Shown here: positions 1 to 8,886 of the stretch, one piece after another | How the letters are laid out: each line of letters begins with the position of its first letter | How positions within the stretch are numbered: position 1 is the first letter of the stretch | NCBI GenBank assembly: GCA_000155435.1 | Contig: DS990260.1 | Coordinates: 1,551,871 to 1,615,870 of the forward strand | Origin: Clostridiales bacterium 1_7_47FAA | GTDB taxonomy: Bacteria; Bacillota; Clostridia; Lachnospirales; Lachnospiraceae | Reading direction: 5' to 3' | DNA: 64,000 nt | Made by a program: the position numbers and the translations under genes | The notes under the pieces: generated by a model | Database searches by the model: none | What the model was told of the DNA's origin: nothing | Seen by the model: only the letters and a program-made list of their open reading frames with translations

Positions 1-1860
1 AAAAATACCAGACGCACATTGATGCAGATGTTAAGCTACCTTGGACGCCATAAATGGTATATGCTGATGATTGCGCTCCTGGTCACGGTCAGCGCTTCGG
101 CAAGCATTTTGGGAACCTACCTTTTAAAACCAGTCATCAACAACTATATCATCCCCGGCGATATACCGGGACTTGTGAAAATGCTCATACTCATGGGAAT
201 CCTGTACCTGTGCGGGGCGCTGTCCTGCTATGCGTACAACCAGATGATGGTCCACATTTCCCAGCAGGTGGTAAGCGAGATACGTTCCGACCTGTTTGTC
301 CACACCCAGCGCCTTCCCCTGACCTACTTTGACGCCCATACCCACGGGGAACTGATGAGCCGGTTCACCAACGACGTGGATACGATCAGCGAGGCGCTTA
401 ACAGCAGCTTTGCCATGATGATACAGAGCTTCATCACCATCACCGGCACCCTGACCATGCTCCTTATACTGAGCTGGCAGCTGTCGCTGATTGTCATGGT
501 CTTCCTGGCCCTTATGATACTGTTCATCCGTTTCAACGGCAGACGGAGCAGGAAATATTTTGTACAGCAGCAGAAATACCTTGGAAGCATCAATGGATTT
601 GTGGAGGAAATGGTTGCCGGGCAGAAGGTTGAGAAGGTATTTAACCACGAAGCCCAGGATTATGAGGAGTTCTGCCGCCGCAACGAGGCCTTCCGGGCAG
701 CCGCCACCAAAGCCCTCACCTATTCCGGCATGACGGTCCCCACCATCGTTTCCCTGTCCTATATCAATTACGCCCTGTCGGCATGTGTGGGCGGTCTTTT
801 TGCACTGGCAGGGCTTACGGACCTTGGAACCCTTGCATCCTATCTGGTGTATGTGCGCCAGAGCGCCATGCCCATGAACCAGTTCACGCAGCAGATTAAC
901 TTCCTGCTGGCAGCCCTCTCCGGCGCGGAGCGCATCTTCGATATGATGAACGAAGGACAGGAACTGGACGAAGGCAGCGTGACGCTCTGCAATGTGACGG
1001 TGGACGAAAACGGGGAAATGAAGGAGTGCAGCGGATTCACAAAGGACTTTGCGTGGAAGGTGCCGGCCAGGGTGGCGGTATCAGCGGATGCAGACCCAAA
1101 TGCCTCATCCTTCCGTCTTATCCCACTGAAAGGCGATGTGCGTTTCAACCAGGTGGTGTTCGGGTATACGTCTGAAAAAACCATACTGAACGGCATCAGC
1201 CTATATGCCAAACCCGGGCAGAAAATCGCTTTTGTGGGTTCCACAGGGGCAGGCAAGACCACCATCATCAACCTGGTCAACCGTTTTTATGAAATCAACA
1301 GCGGCAGCATCACTTATGACGGCATTGATATCAGAAATATTAAAAAGGATGACCTGCGCCGCTCCCTGTCCATGGTCATACAGGATACCCATCTCTTTAC
1401 CGGGACCATTGCCGACAATATACGGTATGGGCGCCTGGATGCAGCAGATGAGGATGTGGTGAACGCGGCCAAGGTTGCCAATGCCCACTCCTTCATCCGC
1501 CGTCTTCCCCAGGGATACGACACCATGCTCCACAGTGACGGTTCCAACCTGTCCCAGGGCCAGCGTCAGCTTCTTGCCATTGCAAGGGCCGCCATCTCCC
1601 GTCCGCCTGTGCTGATTCTGGATGAGGCAACCAGCTCCATTGACACCAGGACGGAAAAACTCATTGAAAAAGGAATGGATGCCCTGATGGACGGACGTAC
1701 CGTGTTCGTCATCGCCCACCGCCTGTCCACGGTGCGCAACTCCAAGGCTATCATGGTATTGGAAAAAGGGGAGATTATTGAGCGTGGGAACCACGATGAA
1801 CTGCTGGAACAGAAGGGACGGTATTATCAGCTTTATACCGGACAGTTTGAGTTGGAATGA
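1..1860 (+). CDS. ABC exporter half-transporter, 5' end outside window
   Basis: Fused membrane and ATPase protein of the multidrug/lipid exporter type (MsbA/YheI-like). Several hydrophobic segments fill the first half. The C-terminal ATPase has Walker A GSTGAGKTT, Q-loop VIQDTHLF, signature LSQGQRQ, Walker B VLILDEATSS and switch VIAHRLSTV. The frame is open to base 1 (KNTRRT before the first usual start at 19-22), so the true start lies upstream. Residues about 320-375 form an unusually long linker before the ATPase. It probably pairs with a second half-transporter upstream. The stop region is followed directly by a MarR gene, which suggests regulation by that protein. The substrate cannot be read from the sequence. 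Confidence 0.93.
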   Translation, partial: KNTRRTLMQMLSYLGRHKWYMLMIALLVTVSASASILGTYLLKPVINNYIIPGDIPGLVKMLILMGILYLCGALSCYAYNQMMVHISQQVVSEIRSDLFVHTQRLPLTYFDAHTHGELMSRFTNDVDTISEALNSSFAMMIQSFITITGTLTMLLILSWQLSLIVMVFLALMILFIRFNGRRSRKYFVQQQKYLGSINGFVEEMVAGQKVEKVFNHEAQDYEEFCRRNEAFRAAATKALTYSGMTVPTIVSLSYINYALSACVGGLFALAGLTDLGTLASYLVYVRQSAMPMNQFTQQINFLLAALSGAERIFDMMNEGQELDEGSVTLCNVTVDENGEMKECSGFTKDFAWKVPARVAVSADADPNASSFRLIPLKGDVRFNQVVFGYTSEKTILNGISLYAKPGQKIAFVGSTGAGKTTIINLVNRFYEINSGSITYDGIDIRNIKKDDLRRSLSMVIQDTHLFTGTIADNIRYGRLDAADEDVVNAAKVANAHSFIRRLPQGYDTMLHSDGSNLSQGQRQLLAIARAAISRPPVLILDEATSSIDTRTEKLIEKGMDALMDGRTVFVIAHRLSTVRNSKAIMVLEKGEIIERGNHDELLEQKGRYYQLYTGQFELE

Positions 1861-1886
1861 ACCATTATGGAAAGGAAGTCTGTACT

Positions 1887-2339
1887 ATGATTGAACGTTA
1901 TCAGGTCCGCCGCCTGCTTGTAAGGGCGGAGAAGGCGCGGGGGCGCCTTCTCCAGCCGTTCTTTAACTCCATCGGCCTTACCTTTGGCCAGGGCCATGCC
2001 CGGATACTGGATTCCCTGCTGGTCAAGGACCATGTTACCCAGAAAGAACTGGCAGATATCTGCCATATGGATGTGACCACCATGTCCCGTTCCCTGGACC
2101 GCCTGGAGGAATCCGGGTACCTGGTCCGGGAACGGGACCCTGGCTGCCGCCGCTCCTTCCTCATCTGTCTCACAGAGGCAGGTGTGGAGGAAGCAGATAA
2201 AGTCCATCAGATCCTTGACTTTGCGGACAGGCAGATATGGAAGGGCCTGTCCGATGAAGAGATGGAACAGTTCTGTACCAGCCTGGAAAAGATATGTGAT
2301 AATCTGGAGAACTGCGATACGTTAAAAGGGCCGTTTTGA
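1887..2339 (+). CDS. MarR-family transcriptional regulator
   Basis: 150 residues, the usual MarR length, with a winged helix containing VTQKELADICHMDVTTMSRS followed by the wing (YLVRERDPGCRRS). An ATG at 1857 overlaps the preceding stop, but the ATG at 1887 is chosen because GGAAAGGAAG lies at the right distance before it. It follows the ABC exporter on the same strand and probably controls it in response to a small ligand. The ligand is not predictable. Confidence 0.88.
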   Translation: MIERYQVRRLLVRAEKARGRLLQPFFNSIGLTFGQGHARILDSLLVKDHVTQKELADICHMDVTTMSRSLDRLEESGYLVRERDPGCRRSFLICLTEAGVEEADKVHQILDFADRQIWKGLSDEEMEQFCTSLEKICDNLENCDTLKGPF

Positions 2340-2341
2340 AT

Positions 2342-3238
2342 TTATTCAGCCAGGAACGTGCGGATGTTATCCAGCACCTTGGCGCTCAGAAGGTCAAAGG
2401 CCTGCCTGGTCCTTCCTGCCGATATATGGGCGCAGAATACATGAGGATGCTTTATAAGCTCTCCGGAAGGATCTCCCAAAGCGCCCTCCGTGTCGCAGAC
2501 AAAGTAATTGCCTTCCTGGTCCAGCCATGCTTTAAGCGCCGGGATGTCAAAGGCCGGCCCTATGGACGTGTTGAAAAGGATCTTGCCCGTGCCAAGGTGG
2601 CCGAACTCCTCCTCGTGGAGCAGGATGGCGTTCTTGTTCAGGCATGTGAACACCACCTCGCTGTATTCCAGAAGTTCTTTTAAGGGACGGTATGCCATGC
2701 CCTGGGCTTCCCTGTCCATTTTCCTGGAACGGCTGTAATAGGAAAGGTCGGCGCCCATGAACTTCATGGCGTCCGCAATCATTCCGCCGGAAACGCCCAT
2801 ACCGATAATACCCACTTTCAGGTCCGTAATCTCAATGGGCATTTCCCGGAACATGGGACGGTCAAAGCCGTGAAGGAAACGCACCAGTTCACTGACCACA
2901 TATTCCACCACTCCCCGGTCCCCATAATCCCGGATTCCCAGCACGGTGATGCCGTTGGCCCTGGCGCATGCAATGTCCACGTTGGCGCTTTCCTCCGAGT
3001 AAAGGCTGCAGCACATGCCGATATAGCGGATGGAAGGACAGCTTTCAATCACATGGGCGCTGATTCTTGACGTATAGCTTACAAGGACACCGTCCGCATC
3101 CCCAATCCTTTGTATGATTTCCTGGTCATCCCCAGGGATATCTTCATAAAACTTAACTTCCCCGGCATACCGGCGCAGTTCCTCTTCTGCCTTTGGAACC
3201 AGGTTCACTGGCTCAATCGCAACGATTTTCTTAAACAT
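2342..3238 (-). CDS. D-isomer-specific 2-hydroxyacid dehydrogenase family protein
   Basis: 298 residues. A Rossmann motif GIIGMGVSGG lies in the middle and the C-terminal part (CAHISAGRT) carries the usual catalytic His region of NAD-dependent 2-hydroxyacid dehydrogenases. Its stop abuts the stop of the MarR gene (convergent). It follows the aspartate-dehydrogenase-like and CofE-like genes on the same strand, so the three may share a pathway that forms or uses a 2-oxo or 2-hydroxy acid. Substrate unknown. Confidence 0.83.
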   Translation of the reverse strand: MFKKIVAIEPVNLVPKAEEELRRYAGEVKFYEDIPGDDQEIIQRIGDADGVLVSYTSRISAHVIESCPSIRYIGMCCSLYSEESANVDIACARANGITVLGIRDYGDRGVVEYVVSELVRFLHGFDRPMFREMPIEITDLKVGIIGMGVSGGMIADAMKFMGADLSYYSRSRKMDREAQGMAYRPLKELLEYSEVVFTCLNKNAILLHEEEFGHLGTGKILFNTSIGPAFDIPALKAWLDQEGNYFVCDTEGALGDPSGELIKHPHVFCAHISAGRTRQAFDLLSAKVLDNIRTFLAE

Positions 3239-3292
3239 ATGGATTCCTTCTCCTGTTCTTATTTATTTTCCTGAAACAATGCCTGCAGATTG

Positions 3293-4078
3293 TCAGAACA
3301 CGATTGGCGACACAAGGTTCCTGAGCACCGCCACCACACTCCATCCCGCAATGGCGCTGGTACTGGAGTAGATGTCCACAACCGCCTTTACCCCGTCTAT
3401 CTCTGCAGTTATCTTATGGTCATCCCCTATCATTCCGGGCACGCTGAAAATGTCCACGCTGGTGTCCTCCGGTCCGGTCGTTGCCAGGGACGCGGCCACC
3501 GCTACATTCACCTTGGTTGGCAGTATGGAGATTGCCTCCTTGGCATTGCCTTTGAAAACCTGCTTTTCTCCCTCCTCCGTCATCAATGCATCATCATACA
3601 GAGGGGTATTCTTAAGGGATGCCGGTCCCTTCCTGGTGCAGATGCCGGACTTGGCCTGACCCATCAGGGATACGGTGCGCAGCACATCAAACCCGCCCAC
3701 TGCCCCGGAAGCAATATGTACTTTTGTATCATGCTCCGTGGCTGTCTCTTTTATCTTATCATACAATGCCTTATCTGCAAATGCGCCGATGGAAAGCACA
3801 ATTAGATCCACACCCGAGGACAATATCTTTTCTGCGTTGTCCCTTATACATTGTACGGATGCGGCCTCTGCCACGACATCGGGTTTCAGGGCCAGCAGTT
3901 CCTCAACCGTGCCGCATGCCTTACATCCGCCTCGTCCAGCTATGGCGGCAGTCTTATCCGGGGTGCGTCCCATCACCCCCACCAACTCGTATTCATCTAA
4001 AATGCCGCTCAGATAACCGTCCACTATAATTCCGGCCAGATAGCCATTTCCCATAATCCCAAACTTTTTTTTACCCAT
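3293..4078 (-). CDS. Aspartate dehydrogenase-like oxidoreductase (DUF108)
   Basis: 261 residues. The N-terminal NAD-binding part (FGIMGNGYLAG) and the C-terminal DUF108-type part (LPTKVNVAVAASLATTG) match the L-aspartate dehydrogenase (NadX) family, which oxidises aspartate to iminoaspartate. The start is the ATG preceded by AAAGAGGATATC; an upstream in-frame start at 4111 has no such site. There is no nadA or nadC neighbour, so a role in NAD synthesis is not supported. Another amino-acid or imino-acid substrate is possible. Confidence 0.78.
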   Translation of the reverse strand: MGKKKFGIMGNGYLAGIIVDGYLSGILDEYELVGVMGRTPDKTAAIAGRGGCKACGTVEELLALKPDVVAEAASVQCIRDNAEKILSSGVDLIVLSIGAFADKALYDKIKETATEHDTKVHIASGAVGGFDVLRTVSLMGQAKSGICTRKGPASLKNTPLYDDALMTEEGEKQVFKGNAKEAISILPTKVNVAVAASLATTGPEDTSVDIFSVPGMIGDDHKITAEIDGVKAVVDIYSSTSAIAGWSVVAVLRNLVSPIVF

Positions 4079-4140
4079 GATATCCTCTTTCTTTTTTAAT
4101 TTTACACACATACTGATACCTTACACCGAAACAGCTCCAC

Positions 4141-4162
4141 CAATCCTGCGGGTGCAGGATTG
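4141..4162. terminator. Hairpin between the CofE-like and AspDH-like genes
   Basis: Perfect 9-bp stem CAATCCTGC / GCAGGATTG with a 4-base loop in the 131-bp spacer. There is no T run, so it may be a processing or attenuating hairpin rather than a full terminator. Confidence 0.4.
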
Positions 4163-4209
4163 CTGAAGCTGCCCATACGTAACAGTCCAAACGGCTATTT
4201 ACTCCGCTT

Positions 4210-5400
4210 CTAATTGGTATAGTTATCAAAATACCCCTGTACCAGGATGATCGGAGTCCCCTTGTCCCCGGAGCCGCTGGTAAGGTCGCAGAGCGAACCA
4301 ATGAGGTCCGTAAGGCGTCTTGGGGTGGTTCCCTGGGAAGACATGTCTCCAACCAGGTTGGACTTCTTCTCCTTGATTCTCTGTGAGATGGCGTCCTTCA
4401 ATGCTTCGCCTGACAAATCCCTGAAGTCATTGTCAGCCAGGTATTTTAACTTGACTTCGTTGGGGGTTCCCTCCAGCCCTTCTGTATTGGCAACGGCAAC
4501 ACATGGGTCGGCCAGTTCCCAGATTTTTCCTACCGGATCCTTGAATGCCCCGTCGCCATATACCATGACTTCAACATGCTTTCCTGTCCTGTCAAGCATC
4601 TGCTTCTGAATATCCAGGACCAGGTCCGTGCATTCCCTTGGAAAGAGCTTGATGCTGTCCTCCGTAGACTTGTTGGATCCGAGAAGCCCGTACTTCTCAT
4701 TGCATCCGCTTCCATTGACCGGCGCGTTCAGGATATCGTCCATTCCGCACACCACCTCTGCTCCGGCCGCCTTAAGGATACGCTTGGTCCTTGCGCGGGA
4801 ATGTATGTCACAGGTCAGGACCCGGCTGGTATGGTTAAGGATCTCCTTGGGATTATTGGCAAAAATAACTTCCGCCTCCGCGCCCGCGTCCCTGATGATC
4901 TGACAGTAATAATCCACATAGTCCACTCCGGTGAATTCATGCCTGTTCTCCCCAAAAAGCTCCCTGTAACGCTCCAGGGTAAGCACGTCGCTGTATGGAT
5001 TGATTCCGGCCTCATCTACCTGGTCCAGGGATACCAGTGAGTTGCCCACCTCGTCCGTGGGATAGCTGAGCATAAGGACGACCTTCTTTGCGCCTCCTGC
5101 GATTCCCTTTAAGCAGATGGAGAAACGGTTTCTGGACAGGATTGGGAATATGACGCCGATGGTCCCTCCTCCCAGCTTTGCCCTGACATCCTCTGATATG
5201 GCCTGAATCGGGGCATAATTTCCCTGGGCCCTTGCAACCACGGATTCCGTCACGGAGATGACATCCCTGTCACGGATTTCAAAGCCCTCGCTCTCTGCTG
5301 CTTCCAGAACACTGTTCACCACAATATCTGCCAGATTGTCGCCCTCCCTTATGATTGGGCAGCGGATTCCCCTTGAAACTGTACCTACTTTTCTTTCCAT
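4210..5400 (-). CDS. CofE-like coenzyme F420-0:L-glutamate ligase family protein
   Basis: 396 residues with the start of the CofE domain near the N-terminus (GIRCPIIREGDNLADIV) and a family-typical segment VISVTESVVARAQGNY. CofE adds glutamate to coenzyme F420-0. No other F420 gene is visible here and Clostridia are not known for F420, so the ligase probably acts on another acceptor. It leads a minus-strand group with the AspDH-like and 2-hydroxyacid dehydrogenase genes. AGGAGA precedes the ATG. Confidence 0.78.
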   Translation of the reverse strand: MERKVGTVSRGIRCPIIREGDNLADIVVNSVLEAAESEGFEIRDRDVISVTESVVARAQGNYAPIQAISEDVRAKLGGGTIGVIFPILSRNRFSICLKGIAGGAKKVVLMLSYPTDEVGNSLVSLDQVDEAGINPYSDVLTLERYRELFGENRHEFTGVDYVDYYCQIIRDAGAEAEVIFANNPKEILNHTSRVLTCDIHSRARTKRILKAAGAEVVCGMDDILNAPVNGSGCNEKYGLLGSNKSTEDSIKLFPRECTDLVLDIQKQMLDRTGKHVEVMVYGDGAFKDPVGKIWELADPCVAVANTEGLEGTPNEVKLKYLADNDFRDLSGEALKDAISQRIKEKKSNLVGDMSSQGTTPRRLTDLIGSLCDLTSGSGDKGTPIILVQGYFDNYTN

Positions 5401-5576
5401 ATGTATTGTCTCCTGTACATGATATTTATCTTCAACTATTGTATTATAGTATAAAAAAGCGGATTGTGGAAGTGTTTCATATAAATTAAATGAAAATCAA
5501 AATACCTTTACAAAATACTGGCGGCTTATGGCTGATTCGTGATAAAATGGACACAAACGTTTACAAGGAGGTTCCC

Positions 5577-6395
5577 ATGGTCACACTGCACCTGGACGAT
5601 GCCGTCATCAAAAGCCTGAGCAACAATGAGCTGAATATTTTGAAATTCGTCTATGAGCATGGCGAGGATGTGCCGGACATGAGCATCCAGGCCCTGGCCT
5701 CCCAGGTGTGCTACTCCTCCGCAACCATCCTGCGGTTCTGTAAAAAGCTGGGATATTCCGGCTTCGCAGAACTGAAGTACGCACTGAGGGCCGCGGCTAA
5801 GAAGGAGCCATCCCGGCCCGGCACCCATAAGGCCCAGGATTTTACCACCTGGATGATGATGGACAGCCTGTGTTCTGATATTGAAGGGACCTCCAAGCTG
5901 ATATCCGAGGACCAGCTTGGACGCACCTTCCGCTATTTTGACAGCAGCTGTCCCATCTATCTCTGGGCGCCCGGCGGAATCACCAGCATACTGAGCGACT
6001 ATTTTGAGAAACTTCTGTTCTCCATCGGACGCCAGAACGTATATAAGATTGAATCCGCCAAAATGGGGGAACACATATTAAGAAATGTCCATACCGAATC
6101 CCTGCTGATACTTATCAGCACCACGGGGAATTTCGGGCCAACCGTACGCCTGGGCAAAATTGCCCGCATGAATGATATACCGGTCCTCTCCATTACCCCA
6201 TACACCAGCAACGAGGTGGCTGGCCTGGCCACGGTCAGTTTCCGCTTTTTCACCGACCAGCGGGAGAACCGCGGAGCGGAGTTCACCTCAAGGCTTCCCG
6301 TATTTTATGTAATCAACAGCATCATACGCTGTTATCTGGGTTATAAACGGTCCGGAGAACAGCCTCAAGGAGGAAACCATGATTCCCATATTTGA
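5577..6395 (+). CDS. MurR/RpiR-family transcriptional regulator (first of pair)
   Basis: 272 residues with an N-terminal RpiR helix-turn-helix (MSIQALASQVCYSSATILRF) and a C-terminal SIS sugar-phosphate-binding domain (LLILISTTGNFGPTVRLGKI). The start at 5577 is chosen for the perfect AAGGAGG before it; in-frame starts further upstream lack one. Such proteins sense phosphosugars. The alpha-glucoside PTS and GH4 genes nearby are likely targets. Its 3' end overlaps the next rpiR-type gene by 17 bases. Confidence 0.88.
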   Translation: MVTLHLDDAVIKSLSNNELNILKFVYEHGEDVPDMSIQALASQVCYSSATILRFCKKLGYSGFAELKYALRAAAKKEPSRPGTHKAQDFTTWMMMDSLCSDIEGTSKLISEDQLGRTFRYFDSSCPIYLWAPGGITSILSDYFEKLLFSIGRQNVYKIESAKMGEHILRNVHTESLLILISTTGNFGPTVRLGKIARMNDIPVLSITPYTSNEVAGLATVSFRFFTDQRENRGAEFTSRLPVFYVINSIIRCYLGYKRSGEQPQGGNHDSHI

Positions 6396-7137
6396 AAAAG
6401 CCCACCAGCTGGACCTTACCGGGACAGAGGAGGAAATCCTCCAATATTTTGAATCCAATCTGCCTGCTTCCATATACACCAGCCTCAATGACCTCAGCGC
6501 CAGCCTCTATACCTCCAATGCGACCATTGTCCGTTTCTGCCAGAAGCTGGGCCTGAAGGGTTATAATGAATTTAAATACCAGGTCCGGGGCGAGTTAAAG
6601 CAGCTTCATATGACCCCGTCTTCAGATGACCTGATGTATCATACCCTGGCCCTGTTCAGGGATAATCTGGAGCAGATTGACGTTGCAAAGCTGGAAGAGA
6701 TTGCAGGCCTCCTCACCAGCGGGCGGCCCATCTATATATACGGCTCCAACTTAAGCTCACTGGCCGCCAAATATCTTCAGACCGTCCTCACCTCCCTGGA
6801 CTACCCCTGTATCCTCATTGAGTGGCAGCGCCTGCTGAACGGGCTTGCCTATGAACTCAGCAGCGACGCCGTGCTCTTCATCATCACGGCCCACGGGGAT
6901 GCCAGACGCTACCTCTCCGTGTTCCAAAGGGCCAGGGACCGGGGAACCACCACGGTCCTGCTTACCTGTGAGGAGGACAGCCCCCTGATTCCATACAGCA
7001 CAATCGCCCTCTGTACAAACGACCAGAATGAAGAATACCGCCATGTTGATATCAATCCCCGTCTGGGCATCCTGACCATCATCCAGCTGCTGATTGAACT
7101 GGCCGCACAGACCAGGCAGGATTCCCGGATTGATTAG
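6379..7137 (+). CDS. MurR/RpiR-family transcriptional regulator (second of pair)
   Basis: 252 residues; the helix-turn-helix contains LYTSNATIVRFCQKLG and a SIS-like domain follows (YIYGSNLSSLAAKYLQ). It overlaps the preceding regulator and has its own AAGGAGG, so the two are co-translated. The SIS part is less canonical than in the first copy, which may mean a partner subunit or a different ligand. Confidence 0.87.
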   Translation: MIPIFEKAHQLDLTGTEEEILQYFESNLPASIYTSLNDLSASLYTSNATIVRFCQKLGLKGYNEFKYQVRGELKQLHMTPSSDDLMYHTLALFRDNLEQIDVAKLEEIAGLLTSGRPIYIYGSNLSSLAAKYLQTVLTSLDYPCILIEWQRLLNGLAYELSSDAVLFIITAHGDARRYLSVFQRARDRGTTTVLLTCEEDSPLIPYSTIALCTNDQNEEYRHVDINPRLGILTIIQLLIELAAQTRQDSRID

Positions 7138-7187
7138 ATTGGATGGATTAGACCGGATTGATTCAAATCGATACGTGTCCCCGGCAC

Positions 7188-8711
7188 TTATATGAAATCA
7201 ATTTTCCTTAACATATCGGTTATGTATCTTCCTTTTATCCATATCTGCTGGGAATAGGCATGTATGGTATCTGTCCCATCCGCTGCACGGCCTTTAAATA
7301 CCCACGGTTTCGAATTGCTGTCCGTACCCGTACCTCTTACAAAAACAGACGACTGGGCCTGTTTGGGAAAATTCAATGCTGTCATGGGAACCCCGGTATC
7401 ATTAATCCGCTGCGTACCGTCCTTCCGGTACACATAGCTTTCCACTACACCGTTGTTATTGATCTTATCTGAAATGTCCTTATATACATTCCTGATTGTC
7501 CCGTTTATCATCCCATCATCAAAGACCAGTCTCTTGAATCCCAGGAATACATTATCATTCAGAGGCGCAGCCGTGCATGGTTCCTCAAACATGATGCACA
7601 GCATCTGATGATTGCTGAAATACTCATAATAGCTTGTGTCTTCATACTCAAGGGAGGAATCTGTTATTTCATCCAGGTCCATGGTAAACAGTTTCATCTG
7701 CTCTGTTTCCATACCCTTTTTCGTGACAGTAATGGTCTTTGCTATCAGTCCGATTTTTTCAAATAATTCTATGCTGCTGATTCTTTTGGATGTTCCGCCA
7801 AGCATACGCACAACAATTGTTTCCGTTATATGTTTGCATAGCTTATGAATGTCCTTCACTTCTATGTCAAATATATGTATCAGTTCTTCCACGGTCCGGC
7901 CGCGATACTGTTTAGTCAGCGCGTGCAGCCTATGGTCTAATTCGCTGTATGAATTAAATTCCTCACTGAGCTTTTCTAATTTATGATTGTAGAAGCCCTG
8001 GAACAATGTATTTACATAGGATTTCTTAAACCGGAATCTGGGCGTCTGCCTTGGCTGCTGCTTAAATCTTGGGGCAATGTCAATGTAAAACAGGTCTTTC
8101 TTTATTTTCTGATGCAGCAGCGGATATAAATCATACCGGTCCTCCCGGTTTTCTATACTGAGCAGATAATCATGGACCTGGGTCCAGTCATTTTCAAACT
8201 TTGCCAATTCATCTTTATCATCTGCAATATCAAGGAACTTATATCCCAAAACCGGAAACCTGTCATATTCAGCATAGGGAACCACCTTCTGTCCGCTTTT
8301 CCTGTCATAGACATAGAACACGAACAGCATATGGGCAATCTTATTATAAAAATGGGATTCCAAAAATTTCTCATGTTCGATCACCCCGATGCTGACGGCT
8401 GTCAGTGACATGGGCTCCTTTGCCGCGTATTTCTCCCCCTGTTTATTGGAAGGTTCTACCCCGGTGACCTTTAATTCCGTATCCTTATAACTGCCGTCCG
8501 CCTGTAGGATTGACAGATCGGCTTCCTGTGTGGAATTCTGTTTCATGGACAATACGCTCTGTTCAATGACGCAGCCGGCAATCCCCTTGGCAGGCACCTG
8601 TGTGTGGAACACATCCCTTACATCCACCTCCCCAAGTGTTTTTTCACCGTCAAACACTTGGAATTTCCGGATGATTTCTTCCCTTGTAAAATATTTATCA
8701 TGATATTCCAT
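7188..8711 (-). CDS. Sau3AI/MutH-family restriction endonuclease, orphan
   Basis: 507 residues, close to the length of Sau3AI-type enzymes, which consist of two MutH-like halves and cut at GATC. The N-terminal half has the DXnEXK active site (D65, E79-L80-K81, in TELKVTG) with the SLTAV segment after it. The C-terminal half (VVRMLGGTSKRISSIEL onward) resembles the DNA-binding, non-catalytic half. No DNA methyltransferase lies within the window. The enzyme therefore relies on a distant methylase, defends against particular DNA, or is a remnant. GGAGG precedes the ATG. Confidence 0.8.
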   Translation of the reverse strand: MEYHDKYFTREEIIRKFQVFDGEKTLGEVDVRDVFHTQVPAKGIAGCVIEQSVLSMKQNSTQEADLSILQADGSYKDTELKVTGVEPSNKQGEKYAAKEPMSLTAVSIGVIEHEKFLESHFYNKIAHMLFVFYVYDRKSGQKVVPYAEYDRFPVLGYKFLDIADDKDELAKFENDWTQVHDYLLSIENREDRYDLYPLLHQKIKKDLFYIDIAPRFKQQPRQTPRFRFKKSYVNTLFQGFYNHKLEKLSEEFNSYSELDHRLHALTKQYRGRTVEELIHIFDIEVKDIHKLCKHITETIVVRMLGGTSKRISSIELFEKIGLIAKTITVTKKGMETEQMKLFTMDLDEITDSSLEYEDTSYYEYFSNHQMLCIMFEEPCTAAPLNDNVFLGFKRLVFDDGMINGTIRNVYKDISDKINNNGVVESYVYRKDGTQRINDTGVPMTALNFPKQAQSSVFVRGTGTDSNSKPWVFKGRAADGTDTIHAYSQQIWIKGRYITDMLRKIDFI

Positions 8712-8810
8712 GGCATTCCTCCATCTTATGATTTTCCATATATTTGAATTTTAGCAGAAATACATCTGTTTTGCCATCACTAACACAGAAAACCTCCTGA
8801 TCCACATAAT

Positions 8811-8854
8811 AAAAACAGGTCTTCTAACAAGTTCATGCCTTGATAGAAGACCTG
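8811..8854 (-). terminator. Terminator of the alpha-glucoside PTS operon
   Basis: Perfect 11-bp stem CAGGTCTTCTA / TAGAAGACCTG at 8816-8826 and 8844-8854. Read on the minus strand it ends in five T. It lies just past the stop of the PTS gene. Confidence 0.85.
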
Positions 8855-8886
8855 CCGTATGGCCAGGCCAATGCTTTTTACACAGC

